From Priapulus caudatus (taxonomy: Eukaryota; Priapulida; Priapulimorpha; Priapulimorphida; Priapulidae): a stretch of DNA of 54,677 nt. A program made the translations under genes and the position numbers. How positions within the stretch are numbered: the first letter of the stretch is position 1; the number at the start of each line of letters is the position of its first letter. The notes beneath the pieces were generated by a model. It saw only the letters and a list, made by a program, of their open reading frames with translations. It had not been told where the DNA came from and searched no databases. This document shows positions 1 through 16,089 of this stretch, in pieces. The stretch is from assembly GCF_000485595.1 (NCBI RefSeq), contig NW_014577241.1, positions 294,118 through 348,794 on the forward strand, read 5' to 3'.

Positions 1-103
1 TCACTCATTTTTAAAGCTACCCCTTGAGAGCCATGCTTCACTGGGTTCTTTTTTTGGCGGGGGGCAGCTACCCCCTCCCCCCCTGTTAGCTACGGCCCCA
101 CAG

Positions 104-546
104 ACACTTGAAACGTCTCAATAAAAAAAAGGTAAATAAACACGAAATGTATTTACTACCAAAGTTTTAATGTTCCCCTACTCTATTTCGCCTATTATTG
201 CCAATATTATCACCTGTAAATGCCGGTCAAATGCTCATCTGCAACACACAAGTACACCGCACGCACGCCCTGTGCACAAACAACATGAATAAGAGAGTTC
301 ATTATGTTCTCATTATTCTTCTCTCTCTTATCATCTCTCTTATTCATGTTGTTTGTGCACAGGGCAAGCGTGCGGTGTACTTGTGTGTTGCAGATGAGCA
401 TTTTACCGGCATTTACAGGTAATTATCAGCAATAATAGGCAAAATAGAGTAATGAGTAGGCCTAGAGTCGAGAAACATTAAGACTGGTAGTAAATACATT
501 TCGTTTATTTACCATTATTTTTTTTATTGAGACGTTCCAAGTGCCG
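104..546. mobile_element. Foldback (inverted-repeat) element, MITE-like
   Basis: The left arm (about 104-310) and right arm (about 330-546) are long inverted copies of each other. The outer arms pair CACTTGAAACGTCTCAATAA with its reverse complement near 525-546. The inner arms pair around CACCTGTAAATGCCGGT and the block CTGTGCACAAACAACATGAA. The spacer between the arms is only about 20 bases of CT-rich sequence. Similar short ORFs on both strands are a by-product of this symmetry and are not genes. I see no transposase. The near-complete palindrome fits a non-autonomous foldback DNA transposon; the superfamily is unknown. Confidence 0.75.
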
Positions 547-659
547 GTGTACGGCCCTGTAACTATCGCAGATGGGGTCGTTGTCGTATCAGGTACTACA
601 GATATGTACCCGAGTTGTTTTAGTGTTTAGTATTATGTTTATATTTTATATGAGGTATG

Positions 660-731
660 TTTAGGTTTAGGTTAGAGTTAGGGTAATAGGGTTAGATTAT
701 AGGGTTAGGGTTAGGGTTAGGGTTAGGGTAC
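660..731 (+). repeat. Interstitial telomere-like TTAGGG tract
   Basis: Degenerate TTAGGG/TTAGGT units lead into four to five perfect TTAGGG units ending near 729. TTAGGG is the common animal telomere repeat. Unique sequence on both sides makes this an internal tract and not a chromosome end. Confidence 0.8.
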
Positions 732-910
732 ACTTCTGTAGTACAAGGCTGTACACTTTTTGGTATACGATATGTATATGTACCTCGGTACGATATCTGT
801 AGTACCTGATACAGACAACGGACCTCTTAGCGTAACTATAGCTCACACACACCCGCACGCACGCACGCAACGCGCGCGCCACGTACACGTGTATACTATA
901 GTACTAAGTA

Positions 911-1384
911 CAGGGTTCTCCCAGATTGAATCAAACAGGGGAGGAGAGGGTAGGGGGAGGGGGGGGGGAACTAGGGGGGAGGGGAGGGGGGAGGGGGGAA
1001 GCCTAAGGTGGGTCCGGGTGGGCGGGTATTTTTACGCGTACGACTAATAACGTAAAATCGCCCCCACACCATTAGCGGTATTGTGGGTTCTGTTATATAT
1101 AAGTAGCCGAAGCGGTTGTGTAACAGTTAGTTATAGGTTAACTGTGCATTGTCAGGATTAACTTGTGTACTGTCTGCAGTGGCATGCGTGATACGTAAAA
1201 AACACGGTCGGGTGTCCTGGTTCGAACGGCAATTCTTGACGGTCGACTTCCCGCTGCTGCAAACATTTTATTGTGGTGGGAATTTAAACTGCGGCGGAGT
1301 ATTCAACGGGGGCAACGAGTCAAACAGGGGGAGTTTTCCAAACGGGCGCGCGCGCCCGTTTGCGCAACGTAAGGGAGAACCCTG
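911..1384. mobile_element. CAGGGTTCTCC-family element, copy A
   Basis: It starts with CAGGGTTCTCCC and ends with GGGAGAACCCTG, a perfect terminal inverted repeat. Inside are a G-rich block (945-1020), a conserved TATATATAAGTAGCCG block near 1095-1110 and a C-terminal-like GGGCGCGCGCGCCC palindrome. The same ordered blocks occur in copy B (11926-12335), so this is a dispersed repeat family. There is no transposase ORF and no clear target-site duplication. Confidence 0.65.
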
Positions 1385-2449
1385 TACTATAATACGTACG
1401 TAGCTACTATAGGCCGCGTACATTGACTGCGCAAGGCTACTAGAACATTTCAGCTAGATTTCACTGCTGCCAACAGCTCCAAAGTTCCCACGAAAATCGC
1501 TTATAGAAAAACGAAAATGAATCGGGCTTTCTTTAACATTATCTATCTACGTCACGTGAGACATCCACCTGATCTTTGCTAACATTTCCACAACTTACAC
1601 CATGTATTTATGCCTTTATAGTTTTTATTCCTCACAATCAGCCACTACTGCTGTTAGCTCTACCTCTAGCTTAGCTATTAGCCGACGTTGGGCTAGATAG
1701 GACTAAGGCAGAGAGGCAGCACCATGGACGTGGACAACATGCTTTTGCCCAATGCAATTTATTACTTAAGCAAGACGTAATCTAAACCCTCTAATGGTAA
1801 ATACTAATTCTGACATACAATAACCAATTTCCCCCATTACCATCAATGTTCGCGATAAATGCCTCGTAGGTGAAGTAGATCAATGAATACGTAAATTGAA
1901 GGTTCCAGCACTTGACGTTCACAAACTAATGCTTTACTCGGGGCTGAGCTATCATTTTACCGGATGGGCCGGGGTCACATGCTGGCCATGGTGGTGGTGA
2001 TGGTTGGGGGTCCCCCTAATTTTGACATCCAGTATGTGGGCCCAGGAGTAGCATCAGGAAGTGCAACAGAAAGAAAGGGAGGACTGGCTAAGATGACAGG
2101 AGTGACCATTCCCCACAGAGATGGCAGACCTAAACGATGTAGATATGGGCAAGAGAAGCACGAGTTTGATGCCGAGTCCATTATTAGAACACATGTTTGT
2201 AACGAGGAGCAAGATCAGACAGAGCGAAAGGGCAACCCATCTTCCATCGGCCCACCTTCTGCTTCTTCCAACCCTCGTTTACAGCTCACCATTCGACTGT
2301 ACCACGAGCATCCATGCCACTGCCACATAACACTCTTTCCTCTGCTGACACGTGACACGAGGCCAGGCATTGTTTCACTGGTACACGAGGCTATGTTTGG
2401 CTTAGCCGGCCCGTACCGTCTATGCGTTCATGGTTTTGCATTCCTCCAG
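1385..2449. other. Intergenic or 5' region of UCKL1, N-terminal exon uncertain
   Basis: No clear coding exon was found. The best candidate for an N-terminal UCKL1 exon is 2121-2198: an ATG after an acceptor-like CCCCACAG, encoding a Ser/Leu-rich segment (KRSTSLMPSPLLE) that faintly recalls the UCKL1 N-terminus before the kinase core. Its donor phase (0) does not fit the phase-1 start of the next known exon at 2450, so at least one more exon would be needed. I do not see the conserved TAGRPPWYN-type segment that normally precedes the P-loop. Confidence 0.3.
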
Positions 2450-7666
<5,217 letters not shown>

Positions 7667-8727
7667 TGAATGAATCATAGCAGATGATCACAATCTTCAA
7701 TGCTTCTGCATCGACAGTAATGTCTGTCTGCACCAGCGCGAAGGTTGAACAGGCACCGTATGGATCAGCTTCTAGTCTTGGGGTAGTGCTATTGTGCAAC
7801 AAAGCCCACAAGTCTGGCTGCATAGTGCATACTATATAGATAACTCGATTGTGAGGTGTCAAACAATTTCCTGTGATACGTTGCACGATGATTACAGCAT
7901 CTGTAGTTGGAGCGTAAGGTTTTACCTTCAGTTGCTCAAGTTATCTCGGCAGCATGTAGCCACGGTTTTATTTGTCATTTGTCATACGTGACAGTTATTT
8001 AGATATGCAGGTGATAGTTTCCAAAGAGGTTTGTTAAGGCTGTCATTATGGATAGCATTAGACGTGTTCTTAATTATTTTTGTATTTTTATTTCGTGTAA
8101 ATGGTGTACTTTAATAGTTTTATTGTAATTATGCATGCCTTTTCAAACCAGCTTATGAGTTACACTGTGCATCAGGTCTTTTATTTAAACTTATTTTGTC
8201 ATTGCTCTTCCTTTACGTTATTTAGCAATCGCATATTATTATATTCTCTTATTGTGACAGTCACATTTTTAGCATACCGGAGTTCTCACAATTCTGTAAC
8301 CAGAACAGCTGCTTTCTTACTTTCGAATATCGCAACATGTACGTAGCTGTCAACTTTTGCACTGTCTAGATCTCTATGAGATATCGCTAAATCCGGTTGG
8401 ATATCAGATTCAGATAAGATCTAGGTGCTGTCATTTATCGATTTCCCTTGCATGTACGTTATACGGATCAGTTCGATGTGGAGCATTGTATGAGCTATCT
8501 GACAACGTGTTCATGGAACATTAAAAAGTCAAGTCATAAGTCAAGTCACGTGCTTATTTGAGTCATAATATAGCATGTGCCCTGTTCGGCATAAATTAAG
8601 TAAACCAGTGCCTGGGCTTCACGTGTTTTTTTTGTCTGTGTTACGTTTGTGTACAAATACGTGTGTGATCAGATGGTTATATCCTTATTTATTGGTGAGT
8701 GCTGGTAATGTCACTAATAATGCGAGT

Positions 8728-8733
8728 AATAAA
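8728..8733 (+). other. Polyadenylation signal AATAAA, probable UCKL1 3' end
   Basis: This is the canonical AATAAA about 1.06 kb after the UCKL1 stop, in AT-rich sequence without ORFs. The interval 7667-8750 is therefore read as the UCKL1 3' UTR. Other weaker signals may be used. Confidence 0.45.
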
Positions 8734-8759
8734 GATATAACTTATTGAAACTATTATTG

Positions 8760-9168
8760 AACCCTTTTTGGTATTTTGTATCTGTATGGTATTTTGGCAT
8801 GAATGTTTAGATAAAAATTTATTGTCTGTTATTGTTTAATACTTTATATCTGAGAGTTATATTACTTATGTGTATTATAGGCTTTACTAAAATACAGATA
8901 AAAATGACAAGTTCCTATTCATGGTACACTATGCAAAGACATTGGCATAGTTGATATTTCTGCCGCTTGATGGCCGTCGAAGCGTTTTTTTCACCGCAAG
9001 TTTACCTGGGAAGTTATACGCATGCGTACTAAAGCGTTGTCGCAACTGTTTTGTTCTCCCCGTATGCTGTTTTTGTGAATTTATTACAAAGCAAAAGCAA
9101 TCATCACACATATCGCATGATCTACAAGTCACTTATAAAGTGTAAATATTGTTCTATAAGACATTGGC
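8760..9168 (+). promoter_or_regulatory. Probable promoter and 5' UTR interval of SET
   Basis: This 0.4-kb interval separates the UCKL1 3' end from the SET start codon. I see no clear TATA box at a useful distance. The SET ATG sits in a good context (GGCATGG). The assignment rests only on position. Confidence 0.3.
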
Positions 9169-12100
9169 ATGGCCACCGCGGCTGGATTGCCTAGAAAAAT
9201 GAGAAAATGTGATGGGGAAAACAGTGTCAATGTTCCCGAATTTCGAGAGAAGCAAGTCCACCATAGTGAATCGGACGGTGTGGTCAGCAAACAGGACATT
9301 TTGAAATGGATCGACTCGTGTCAGAGCGAAATCGACAACCTCAACGAACGGTGTTCAGAGGAAGTCCTCAAAATCGAACAGAGATACAGCTTGCTCAAGA
9401 AACCTATATTCTGCAAAAGGAATGAATTTATTGAAAAGATTCCAAATTTCTGGTCAACAACTGTATCCTTGACAAGTGATTAACTTGATTGACTACTTAA
9501 ACTACTTACTACTTAGTAATACTAATAGTAATAGTAATAATAATATAGGTTACCTAGTAGTTTGTACGGTGAAATTGCACGCTATGTCGACTATTTAGGA
9601 TATAGCCTTCGACAAATAACTATTTACCTAACAATGATCTATATTCCAAGCCTTAAAACTAGAGTAAAATCTGCTTATTGTCACGGCAAAGTGCACTGTA
9701 CCCATAAATATGGTACCTTGTAAATACGGTAGAGTGATTTGAATTGTAGTAGTCACACCAACGATAGCAGTAGGTCCATCCATGCAAAAGCAAAATTAAT
9801 ACTACTAGTAGTACTAGCACAAAAATGTTATATATGGCACTTGTACTGTAGTTGTAATTACATTGACATCATTTAATTGCATTTTCGTAACTGAGGTAGC
9901 ACATGATTTATACACATTTTACCATTCTGTAATGGATAAACTATAAATTCAAGATGAGAATTCGTTACATAGTTCTTTGGACTCTGACGAGTTACGATTA
10001 CAAGATTTTACAGCTTGCTGTATCATATTCATAGTTACAATTTCTTGTCCAACATGTATAAGGGTGGAATACTGTATAATCTCACGAAATATGAATGCCC
10101 TATGTCCGTAAAAATGCTATTGTGAACACTATAAATATATAATGCTGTATAACTTTGTAAAGCAATTTCAGAGTTGCTGATGGAATATTGTTAAAACAGG
10201 ATTACTGAGTAAAAGACCTTACACTGAGAAGAATGAGTAAAAAACAATTTACGTTAAATTCTTCAGCATATACCAGCTCATGGGTAGAATTTATCTGTAG
10301 ATTTAAACAAGGAACGTCAATGTTATTGAAACCAAGGTATCTTGCTCTCAGCACATAACTTGCATCTCACGCTTGCTCTGTTTGTGTGAGAGTTTCTATC
10401 TCTTCGGTAGATCTGGTGATAGAAGCTCATATAATCTTCCTCTATGAACTGCATTTTAAGGAAGCTAGAAAATAAAATGTGGTGTGTGAAAAATAATCAC
10501 ACTGTTCACCACAACTTGCAGTTACTGTGCGTTACCTGCCAAATTTAATTTGTAGTTACTCGCAAAAATCTTTAGTGTTTCGATTTTTGTTATTAACTAA
10601 ACATTGGCTGGATAGAAGATGGTGTCACATTCATGTAAAGTCATTGTGAAGTGGGAATGAATGGCGTACCAATACTTTTGCTTGGTAAATATATGACCAG
10701 AAGGCATCCTTAACTGACATTTTCAGTTTTTAAATCACCCTCAGATCTCAGTGATAGTAGATGAAGATGAAGAGGAGTGCATCAGATGTCTTAAAAAGGT
10801 AAATGACACATTGAATGATTGACAAAGAAGATGTGCACCTTGTAATTACAATTACAACTGATGCTTACATTGTGTTAGGTAAATGCCGCTTCCTTGCTTG
10901 AATTGTGCACCAAATTTGGATAGCATGAGATGTTTTATAGTGCAGTGTTTATCCAACTGGTGGGGTCCCTCCTGGTGGATCACGAGTAAGTTTTTTTTTA
11001 GAAAGATCACGAGTACAGTCAGACTGCTAACTTCCGTAATGGCTGGGAAGTATGGGTTATGCCCTTGAGGGGGGGGGGGGGTTGAAAAACACCAGGAAAA
11101 ATTTATACTGAAGTTAAAGTTGTGCAACAATTTGTCTCATGTGAGCCAAACGATTAGTAGCCTAGTACAGTCTGCATATCACAAGGGGTTGCAGTTAGAT
11201 ATGGGCAGTTGATAAGATAGGGGGTTGTTGGCACAATTCTGATAAGACCAAAACAAAATATAGGTGTGGTTACGGTTTCCCGACCGAGCCTACTTATTCC
11301 CAGCGACCCTAAACATTTTAGTGTCAATTTTCTTTAGTCAAAAAAAAATGAATTGGACAGTTCCTGCTTCAAAAGGCACAACGCACATCCTTCGGACATG
11401 GTTCGTAAATAAAATATTTCAAGAAAATAAAATGTTTTCCCTACCTACCTACCCTATTTTTTTCCGCCATGTAACGGTAACCACACATATATTTTGTTTT
11501 GGCCTAAGAGACTGTTATATATAGGGTTAAGTCATCTATATCAATAGTAAATTCTGCAGTCTGTCGGACTTGCAGTTAACATTAATGCATTCTAGGTACA
11601 TGGGCAGAACTGGAACCTTTTTCATATAGATCAGTTAGAAGATAAGTTTAATAATTGCTCCAAATTTACATAGACACAAAGTTAAAAAATATATTTCACA
11701 ATAATGAGCATGTGTTTACACACAGAATTTTTTTAATTGTGGCTTAGAGATTTTGCCTCTATCTTTTTCAGACATGAATCAGTTCGTTGTTTTTACTATT
11801 AAATGTAAATATGTACTTGCCTCTAGGTTTACTGCATCTCCTTTGCAGACAAGCGAAACATTGCAAGCAATGCGGAATTCATATCTAACCAATTTATTGC
11901 ATACATAGTGTATACATATGCTACCCAGGGTTCTCCCCAGGATGAAATTCAAACAGGGGGGAGGGGAGGGGAGGGGGGAGGGAAACTAGGGAGGTCCGGG
12001 GGGCGTGTTTTTTTACCGTACCACTAATTAATGCGTAAAATCACCATACCATAGACGGTATTTGGGGTTCTTGTATATATAAGATAGCCGAGTCGGTGTA

Positions 12101-13850
12101 CAGTTAGTGTTGGGTTCGGTACAGGTTAACTGTTTGTACTTGTGTATTGTCTGCAGTGCATGCGTGGCACGGTAAAAATACACGCGCCGGTTGTCCTGGT
12201 CGAATGGGAATTCTTGACGATCTATTCCCGCGCTGGCAAACTTTTATTGTGGTGGAATTTAATCGGGGCGGAGGTAATTTAAACGGGGCGCAACGATTGA
12301 AACAGGGGGGAGTTTTCAACGTAGGGAGAACCCTGCTACTAGGCTTGAGTAGGAATTGCTACTGGTGCTGAGTGTGTGTACCTGTTACTGCCTTCCACCC
12401 CAGGCTCTTTAGTCAATTGAACTCGCTGGCGAATTAAACAGAGTTGGGTGATGCCTCATATTAGTATTTATTAATTTATTATATAAAAAAATTGGTGCTC
12501 AAATATAATCTCATGAATGCATCGCCCAAGTATTGTAAAATCGACTAACGTGGGGCGGGGTGTTCTCGTGCAGGTGGAGGTGGAAGACTACGATGACCTC
12601 CGGTCGGGTTACAGAATACGACTCCACTTTGAGGAGAACCCGTTCTTCGAAAACATGACTGTCTGCAAGGAGTTTGCGTCCGCGCACGCGACGTACGATC
12701 CCAGCTCCGGCATTCCAGAAATACGATGGAAGGACGGCAAGTCGTTAGCCGAGTGTCAGGAGGAGAGAGAGGGCAGGAAGCGCGATCGGCGGTCGCGTAC
12801 CTTCTTCATGTGGTTGACTAGTCAAAGTGATGCTGCGTCGGACGTGCTAGCAGAGGTGAGTGTGGCTCGCGTGAGCAAGCAGCCGTGGCCAGTCATCGTA
12901 GCGTTCACGTGCGGCTTGTGGCTACATGCTAGATGCAAGGCGGCTGGATAACGGATCTCGATGAAAAATTTAACTCTGTGCACGTTGTACCTGGACATTA
13001 AACGACGCACACGTTGCGTGCACGCATTCCAAGCTCCGACCAACGTCATACCAACCTCGTGCTATATTCCATGACACTGTAACCACCTGGTTGAACTTAG
13101 TTGTTCTCCTTTCCGCTGCACACTGTCGTTCACTCTACTTCTCCCCTTCTGTGCTGGAATATAATACATCGCCTGTGGAATGTAATATAACAGCTGACTC
13201 AATGTTATAGTCGCTGTGTTATTCAGACAGATTTTTTACGTGTCAGTGGAGTTATGTCGGATAGAAACAGAGTTTAAGTGTGACGTCAGCTCCAGCTATT
13301 ACTATTACTATTAGTGAAGCGTAGGAATGAGCAAATGAGCTCACTCTCACCTGTTAATGATCTAATTCTTACACCTTTTAATCTACATGTCATTTGCAAT
13401 AGTCTTTTACTTTTTCCCACAGGCGATAAAGGACGAAATATGGCCAAATCCTCTTCAGTATTTTGTGGTAGATGACGCTGAAGAATCAGAACAAAATGAT
13501 GCTACTGAAAGGTACGTGTACGTGTATGTGTCCGTGCGTGTGAAACTGTGCATGCGTGTCGGTGCATGTGCAGGTACGCATGCAAGTACGCCCTCTTGAT
13601 CAAAAGTCCACCGACGATTGCGTAATACGTACATATAAACGTGTAATGAGTTCATCTTGAATTCAGGTTGCAGGAAACGGGCGGTGCTGCCCAGGAGGAA
13701 GACGAGACGGAAGTGTGCGCAACAGATCGTGATGAAGAGTTGAACGCGGAGGTAGAGGAGGAGGGGCAGATCCAGGAAACGGAAGACACGGGCGGAGGCG
13801 GAGAGGCGGACGAACGCATGGATGAAGAAGGTAGGGACTCAGTTTTGTAG
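9169..13850 (+). CDS. SET: SET / TAF-I / I2PP2A, NAP-family histone chaperone
   Basis: SET is a nuclear histone chaperone, a PP2A inhibitor and a member of the INHAT complex that masks histone tails. Exons are 9169-9462, 10727-10798, 12574-12855, 13423-13511 and 13667-13850 (TAG), all with GT-AG borders and compatible phases, giving about 306 residues against 277-290 in human SET. In order: a short N-terminal tail, the long dimerisation helix (DILKWIDSCQSEIDNLNERC to KRNEFIEKIPNFW), FLNHPQIS, the earmuff domain (VEVEDYDDLRSGYRIRLHF, ENPFFEN, KEF, EIRWKDGKSL, SRTFFMWL), IKDEIWPNPLQYFVV, and an acidic tail. The tail is less uniformly Asp/Glu than in vertebrates and holds Gly and Thr. A GTAGGG donor-like site lies just before the stop (13831), so an extra 3' exon cannot be excluded. 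The unspliced first exon would stop at 9483. Confidence 0.95.
11248..11504. mobile_element. MITE-like element in SET intron 2
   Basis: Terminal inverted repeats of about 28 bases pair CCAAAACAAAATATAGGTGT at the left end with its reverse complement at the right end, allowing a few mismatches. The pentamer TAAGA flanks both ends (11243-11247 and 11505-11509) and may be the target-site duplication. There is no transposase. The location is inside the SET intron 10799-12573. Confidence 0.6.
11926..12335. mobile_element. CAGGGTTCTCC-family element, copy B
   Basis: It begins CAGGGTTCTCCCC and ends GGGAGAACCCTG. It shares with copy A (911-1384) the G-rich block, the TATATATAAG block with the GCCGA(A/G)(G/T)CGG sequence after it, a GCATGCGT block and the 3' AAACAGGGGG(G)AGTTTTC block. 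It lies in SET intron 2 and has no coding capacity. Confidence 0.65.
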
Positions 13851-13970
13851 AAGTGTTTCTATTTACTCGTCTGTATGAAGTAGCTGCTACAGGGTGTGTA
13901 GTTGGAATCAGTACAGCAAGGTAAATCGTCGAGGCGATTACCGGATTGCACTATGAAGGAGAAATTACGT

Positions 13971-14683
13971 ACTTTTTACGGAAATCGAACGAAAATTACG
14001 GACAGTTGTGGAAAACTACAGACAATTAAGGAAAGTCCCATTGTAAAATTTGCGGACAGTTACGGGAATTTCCACGGTGGCATTTTAAATGTGTAGAAAA
14101 AATATGCATAATGAGTAGATCTATGCGAAAGGTTTTGTGGTAATGGGAGAGTTTCGTTGAACTGAACAAGATGGTGGATATAATTTCTGCTGAAAGTGCC
14201 AGTGAGTTGATTTTCTTAATCTAGGGTGTCAGGCAGGTGTACATAGCTGTGCAGCACGTATGAATTATATTGATTATATACGAATTCCGCGTTGTTTGCA
14301 GTGTCTGGTCTTATTGTCGCTCATTCCTGCAGAGTGCAAGTACTATTTGTTTTAATAGATCAATCGTAGACACCCGATCGAGTAATAGCCTATATTGCCA
14401 GGCTTACATGTACGTGTTGCTACTGTTGCTGAATAAAGTGCCGGTCACACCTTCAGTCCAATAAACTCGCTGGCGAGTCCAGCAGAGTTTTGACTATAGG
14501 TTGCTGGTGATATGGCAACTATGAAAACTCTCCTCTTATCAGCAAACTTTGCACATGTATTTTTTATGCATTTAATGGGTTATCACAGCAATCTTGGTTA
14601 ACCGTCCGTAAATTTTATTACGGACTTTGCGTAACCGTCCACAATTTTCGACCAATTTCCGTAAAAAGTCTGTAATTCTTACG
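13971..14683. mobile_element. Probable inverted-repeat element downstream of SET
   Basis: Left sequence around 13971-14020 (ACTTTTTACGGAAAT, then CGAAAATTACGGAC) matches the reverse complement of 14630-14683 (ATTTCCGTAAAAAGT, GTCCACAATTTTCG) with some mismatches. The arms also contain internal ACGGACAGTT-type repeats. The middle is unrelated sequence. No transposase or clear target-site duplication was found. Confidence 0.45.
14432..14437 (+). other. AATAAA, possible SET polyadenylation signal
   Basis: This is the first clear AATAAA after the SET stop codon, about 580 bases downstream. It lies inside the inverted-repeat element at 13971-14683, which weakens the assignment. Confidence 0.3.
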
Positions 14684-14837
14684 TCGTTAGTGTAATGGCT
14701 GTTCTAGAGTAAACAGTCCCCCCCCAATAAAGGAGTTGCTATTAATTTACAATTCATGAAATACCGACTGCTATGCCTATCATTTCTCACAACACTTAGG
14801 TAGTCCTCAAGTCACCCGTATAGGTTAGGATTTTTGT

Positions 14838-15294
14838 CAGGATGAGGGGAGTAAGGAATGTTAGTCATTAGGATGAGAGATGTAAGGGATGTTAGTCATC
14901 AGGATGAGAGATGTAAGGGATGTTAGTCATCAGGATGAGAGATGTAAGGGATGTTGGTTGTCTACATGAGAGATGTAAAGAGGGATGGTTATCTGGATGA
15001 GACGTGTAAGGCAGGTTGGTCATTAGGATGAGAGGTGTAAGGGATGTTAGTCATCAGGATGAGAGATGTAAGGGATGTTAGTCATCAGGATGAGAGATGT
15101 AAGGGAGGTTAGTCATCAGGATGAGAGATGTAAGGAATGTTGGTCATCAAGATGAGAGATGTAAGGGAGGTTAGTCATCAGGATGAGAGATGTAAGGGAT
15201 GTTGGTTGTCTACATGAGAGATGTAAAGAGGGATGGTTATCTGGATGAGACGTGTAAGGCAGGTTGGTCATTAGAATGAGAGGTGTAAGAGAAT
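14838..15294. repeat. 31-bp minisatellite with 248-bp higher-order copy
   Basis: About fourteen copies of a 31-base unit containing GGATGAGAGATGTAAGGGAT and GTTAGTCATCA occur here. A variant block (GTTGGTTGTCTACATGAG, then GGATGGTTATCTGGATGAGA) appears at 14951 and again at 15199, exactly 248 bases or eight units later. This shows a second-order duplication. Confidence 0.85.
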
Positions 15295-15663
15295 ATTGTC
15301 TTTACGACACAAGAGGTAAGCAGGGGTCGAAATTAGATTTTTATTATGGTATCCATTCGGGATACCAGGTATTGAAATCTGGTATCCCCCCAAAGATCTG
15401 GTATCCCATTTATTGGATAGGAATTTCAACAATGTTGGTATCCAAAATTTTGAAATATGCAATAATAGCATTTGAAAATTATTAATTTGTAATGTAATTA
15501 TTATATAAAAACATGAAAACAGATTCACAGATATGCAGAGAGAAGTACACTGCAGACGTATTGTCTAAACGCATTGTCTGGTTCGCTTGATGTAAGAAGG
15601 GGTTCCTTGTAAGAATGGACACTTTGTGAGCAACTAGGCGGTGCGTAAAGCCCGGCGCACATT

Positions 15664-15998
15664 GCCGAACATTTTGCTCAAAAACATTATCGTAGCAATG
15701 TTCCATGATATGTTCGCAATGTACGGTGAAAAAAGTCGCCGAACATTTTGCTCAAAAACATTATCGTAGCAATGTTCCATGAAATGTTCGCAATGTACGG
15801 TGAAAAAAGTCGCCGAACATTTTGCTCAAAAACATTATCGTAGCAATGTTCCATGAAATGTTCGCAATGTACGGTGAAAAAAGTCGCCGAACATTTTGCT
15901 CAAAAACATTATCGTAGCAATGTTCCATGAAATGTTCGCAATGTACGGTGAAAAAAGTCGCCGAACATTTTGCTCAAAAACATTATCGTAGCAATGTT
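15664..15998. repeat. 74-bp tandem repeat inside the TIR element
   Basis: There are about 4.5 almost identical units, each starting GCCGAACATTTTGCTC and containing ATTATCGTAGCAATGTTCC. The array runs into the assembly gap, so the true copy number is unknown. Each unit carries part of the element's own terminal sequence, suggesting that the array grew by duplication of an end. Confidence 0.9.
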
Positions 15999-16008
15999 NN
16001 NNNNNNNN
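15999..16008. other. Assembly gap (10 N)
   Basis: Ten Ns interrupt the 74-bp tandem array; the gap length is probably nominal. Confidence 0.98.
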
Positions 16009-16089
16009 CACCCGCACATTGCCAGACAAAAACATTTGTTCGGACGAACATTTGTTCGGGAAAATGTTCGGCAATGTGCGCCAGGCTTA

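Larger units (their letters stand above)
15649..16087. mobile_element. Terminal-inverted-repeat element, PIF/Harbinger-like, with internal tandem array
   Basis: The left end AGCCCGGCGCACATTGCCGA and the right end TTCGGCAATGTGCGCCAGGC(T) are inverted copies extending about 28 bases. Each end is flanked by TAA (15646-15648 and 16088-16090). A 3-bp TAA duplication is typical of PIF/Harbinger elements. The interior is a 74-base tandem repeat (units starting 15664, 15738, 15812, 15886, 15960) interrupted by a 10-N gap. There is no transposase. Confidence 0.7.

Noticed and set aside
210-422. Similar 63- and 74-residue ORFs on opposite strands
   Set aside because: They arise from the two arms of one foldback element.
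1219-1245. GGTTCGAAC considered as a tRNA T-loop
   Set aside because: No acceptor, D or anticodon stem can be formed around it, and the sequence belongs to the CAGGGTTCTCC element.
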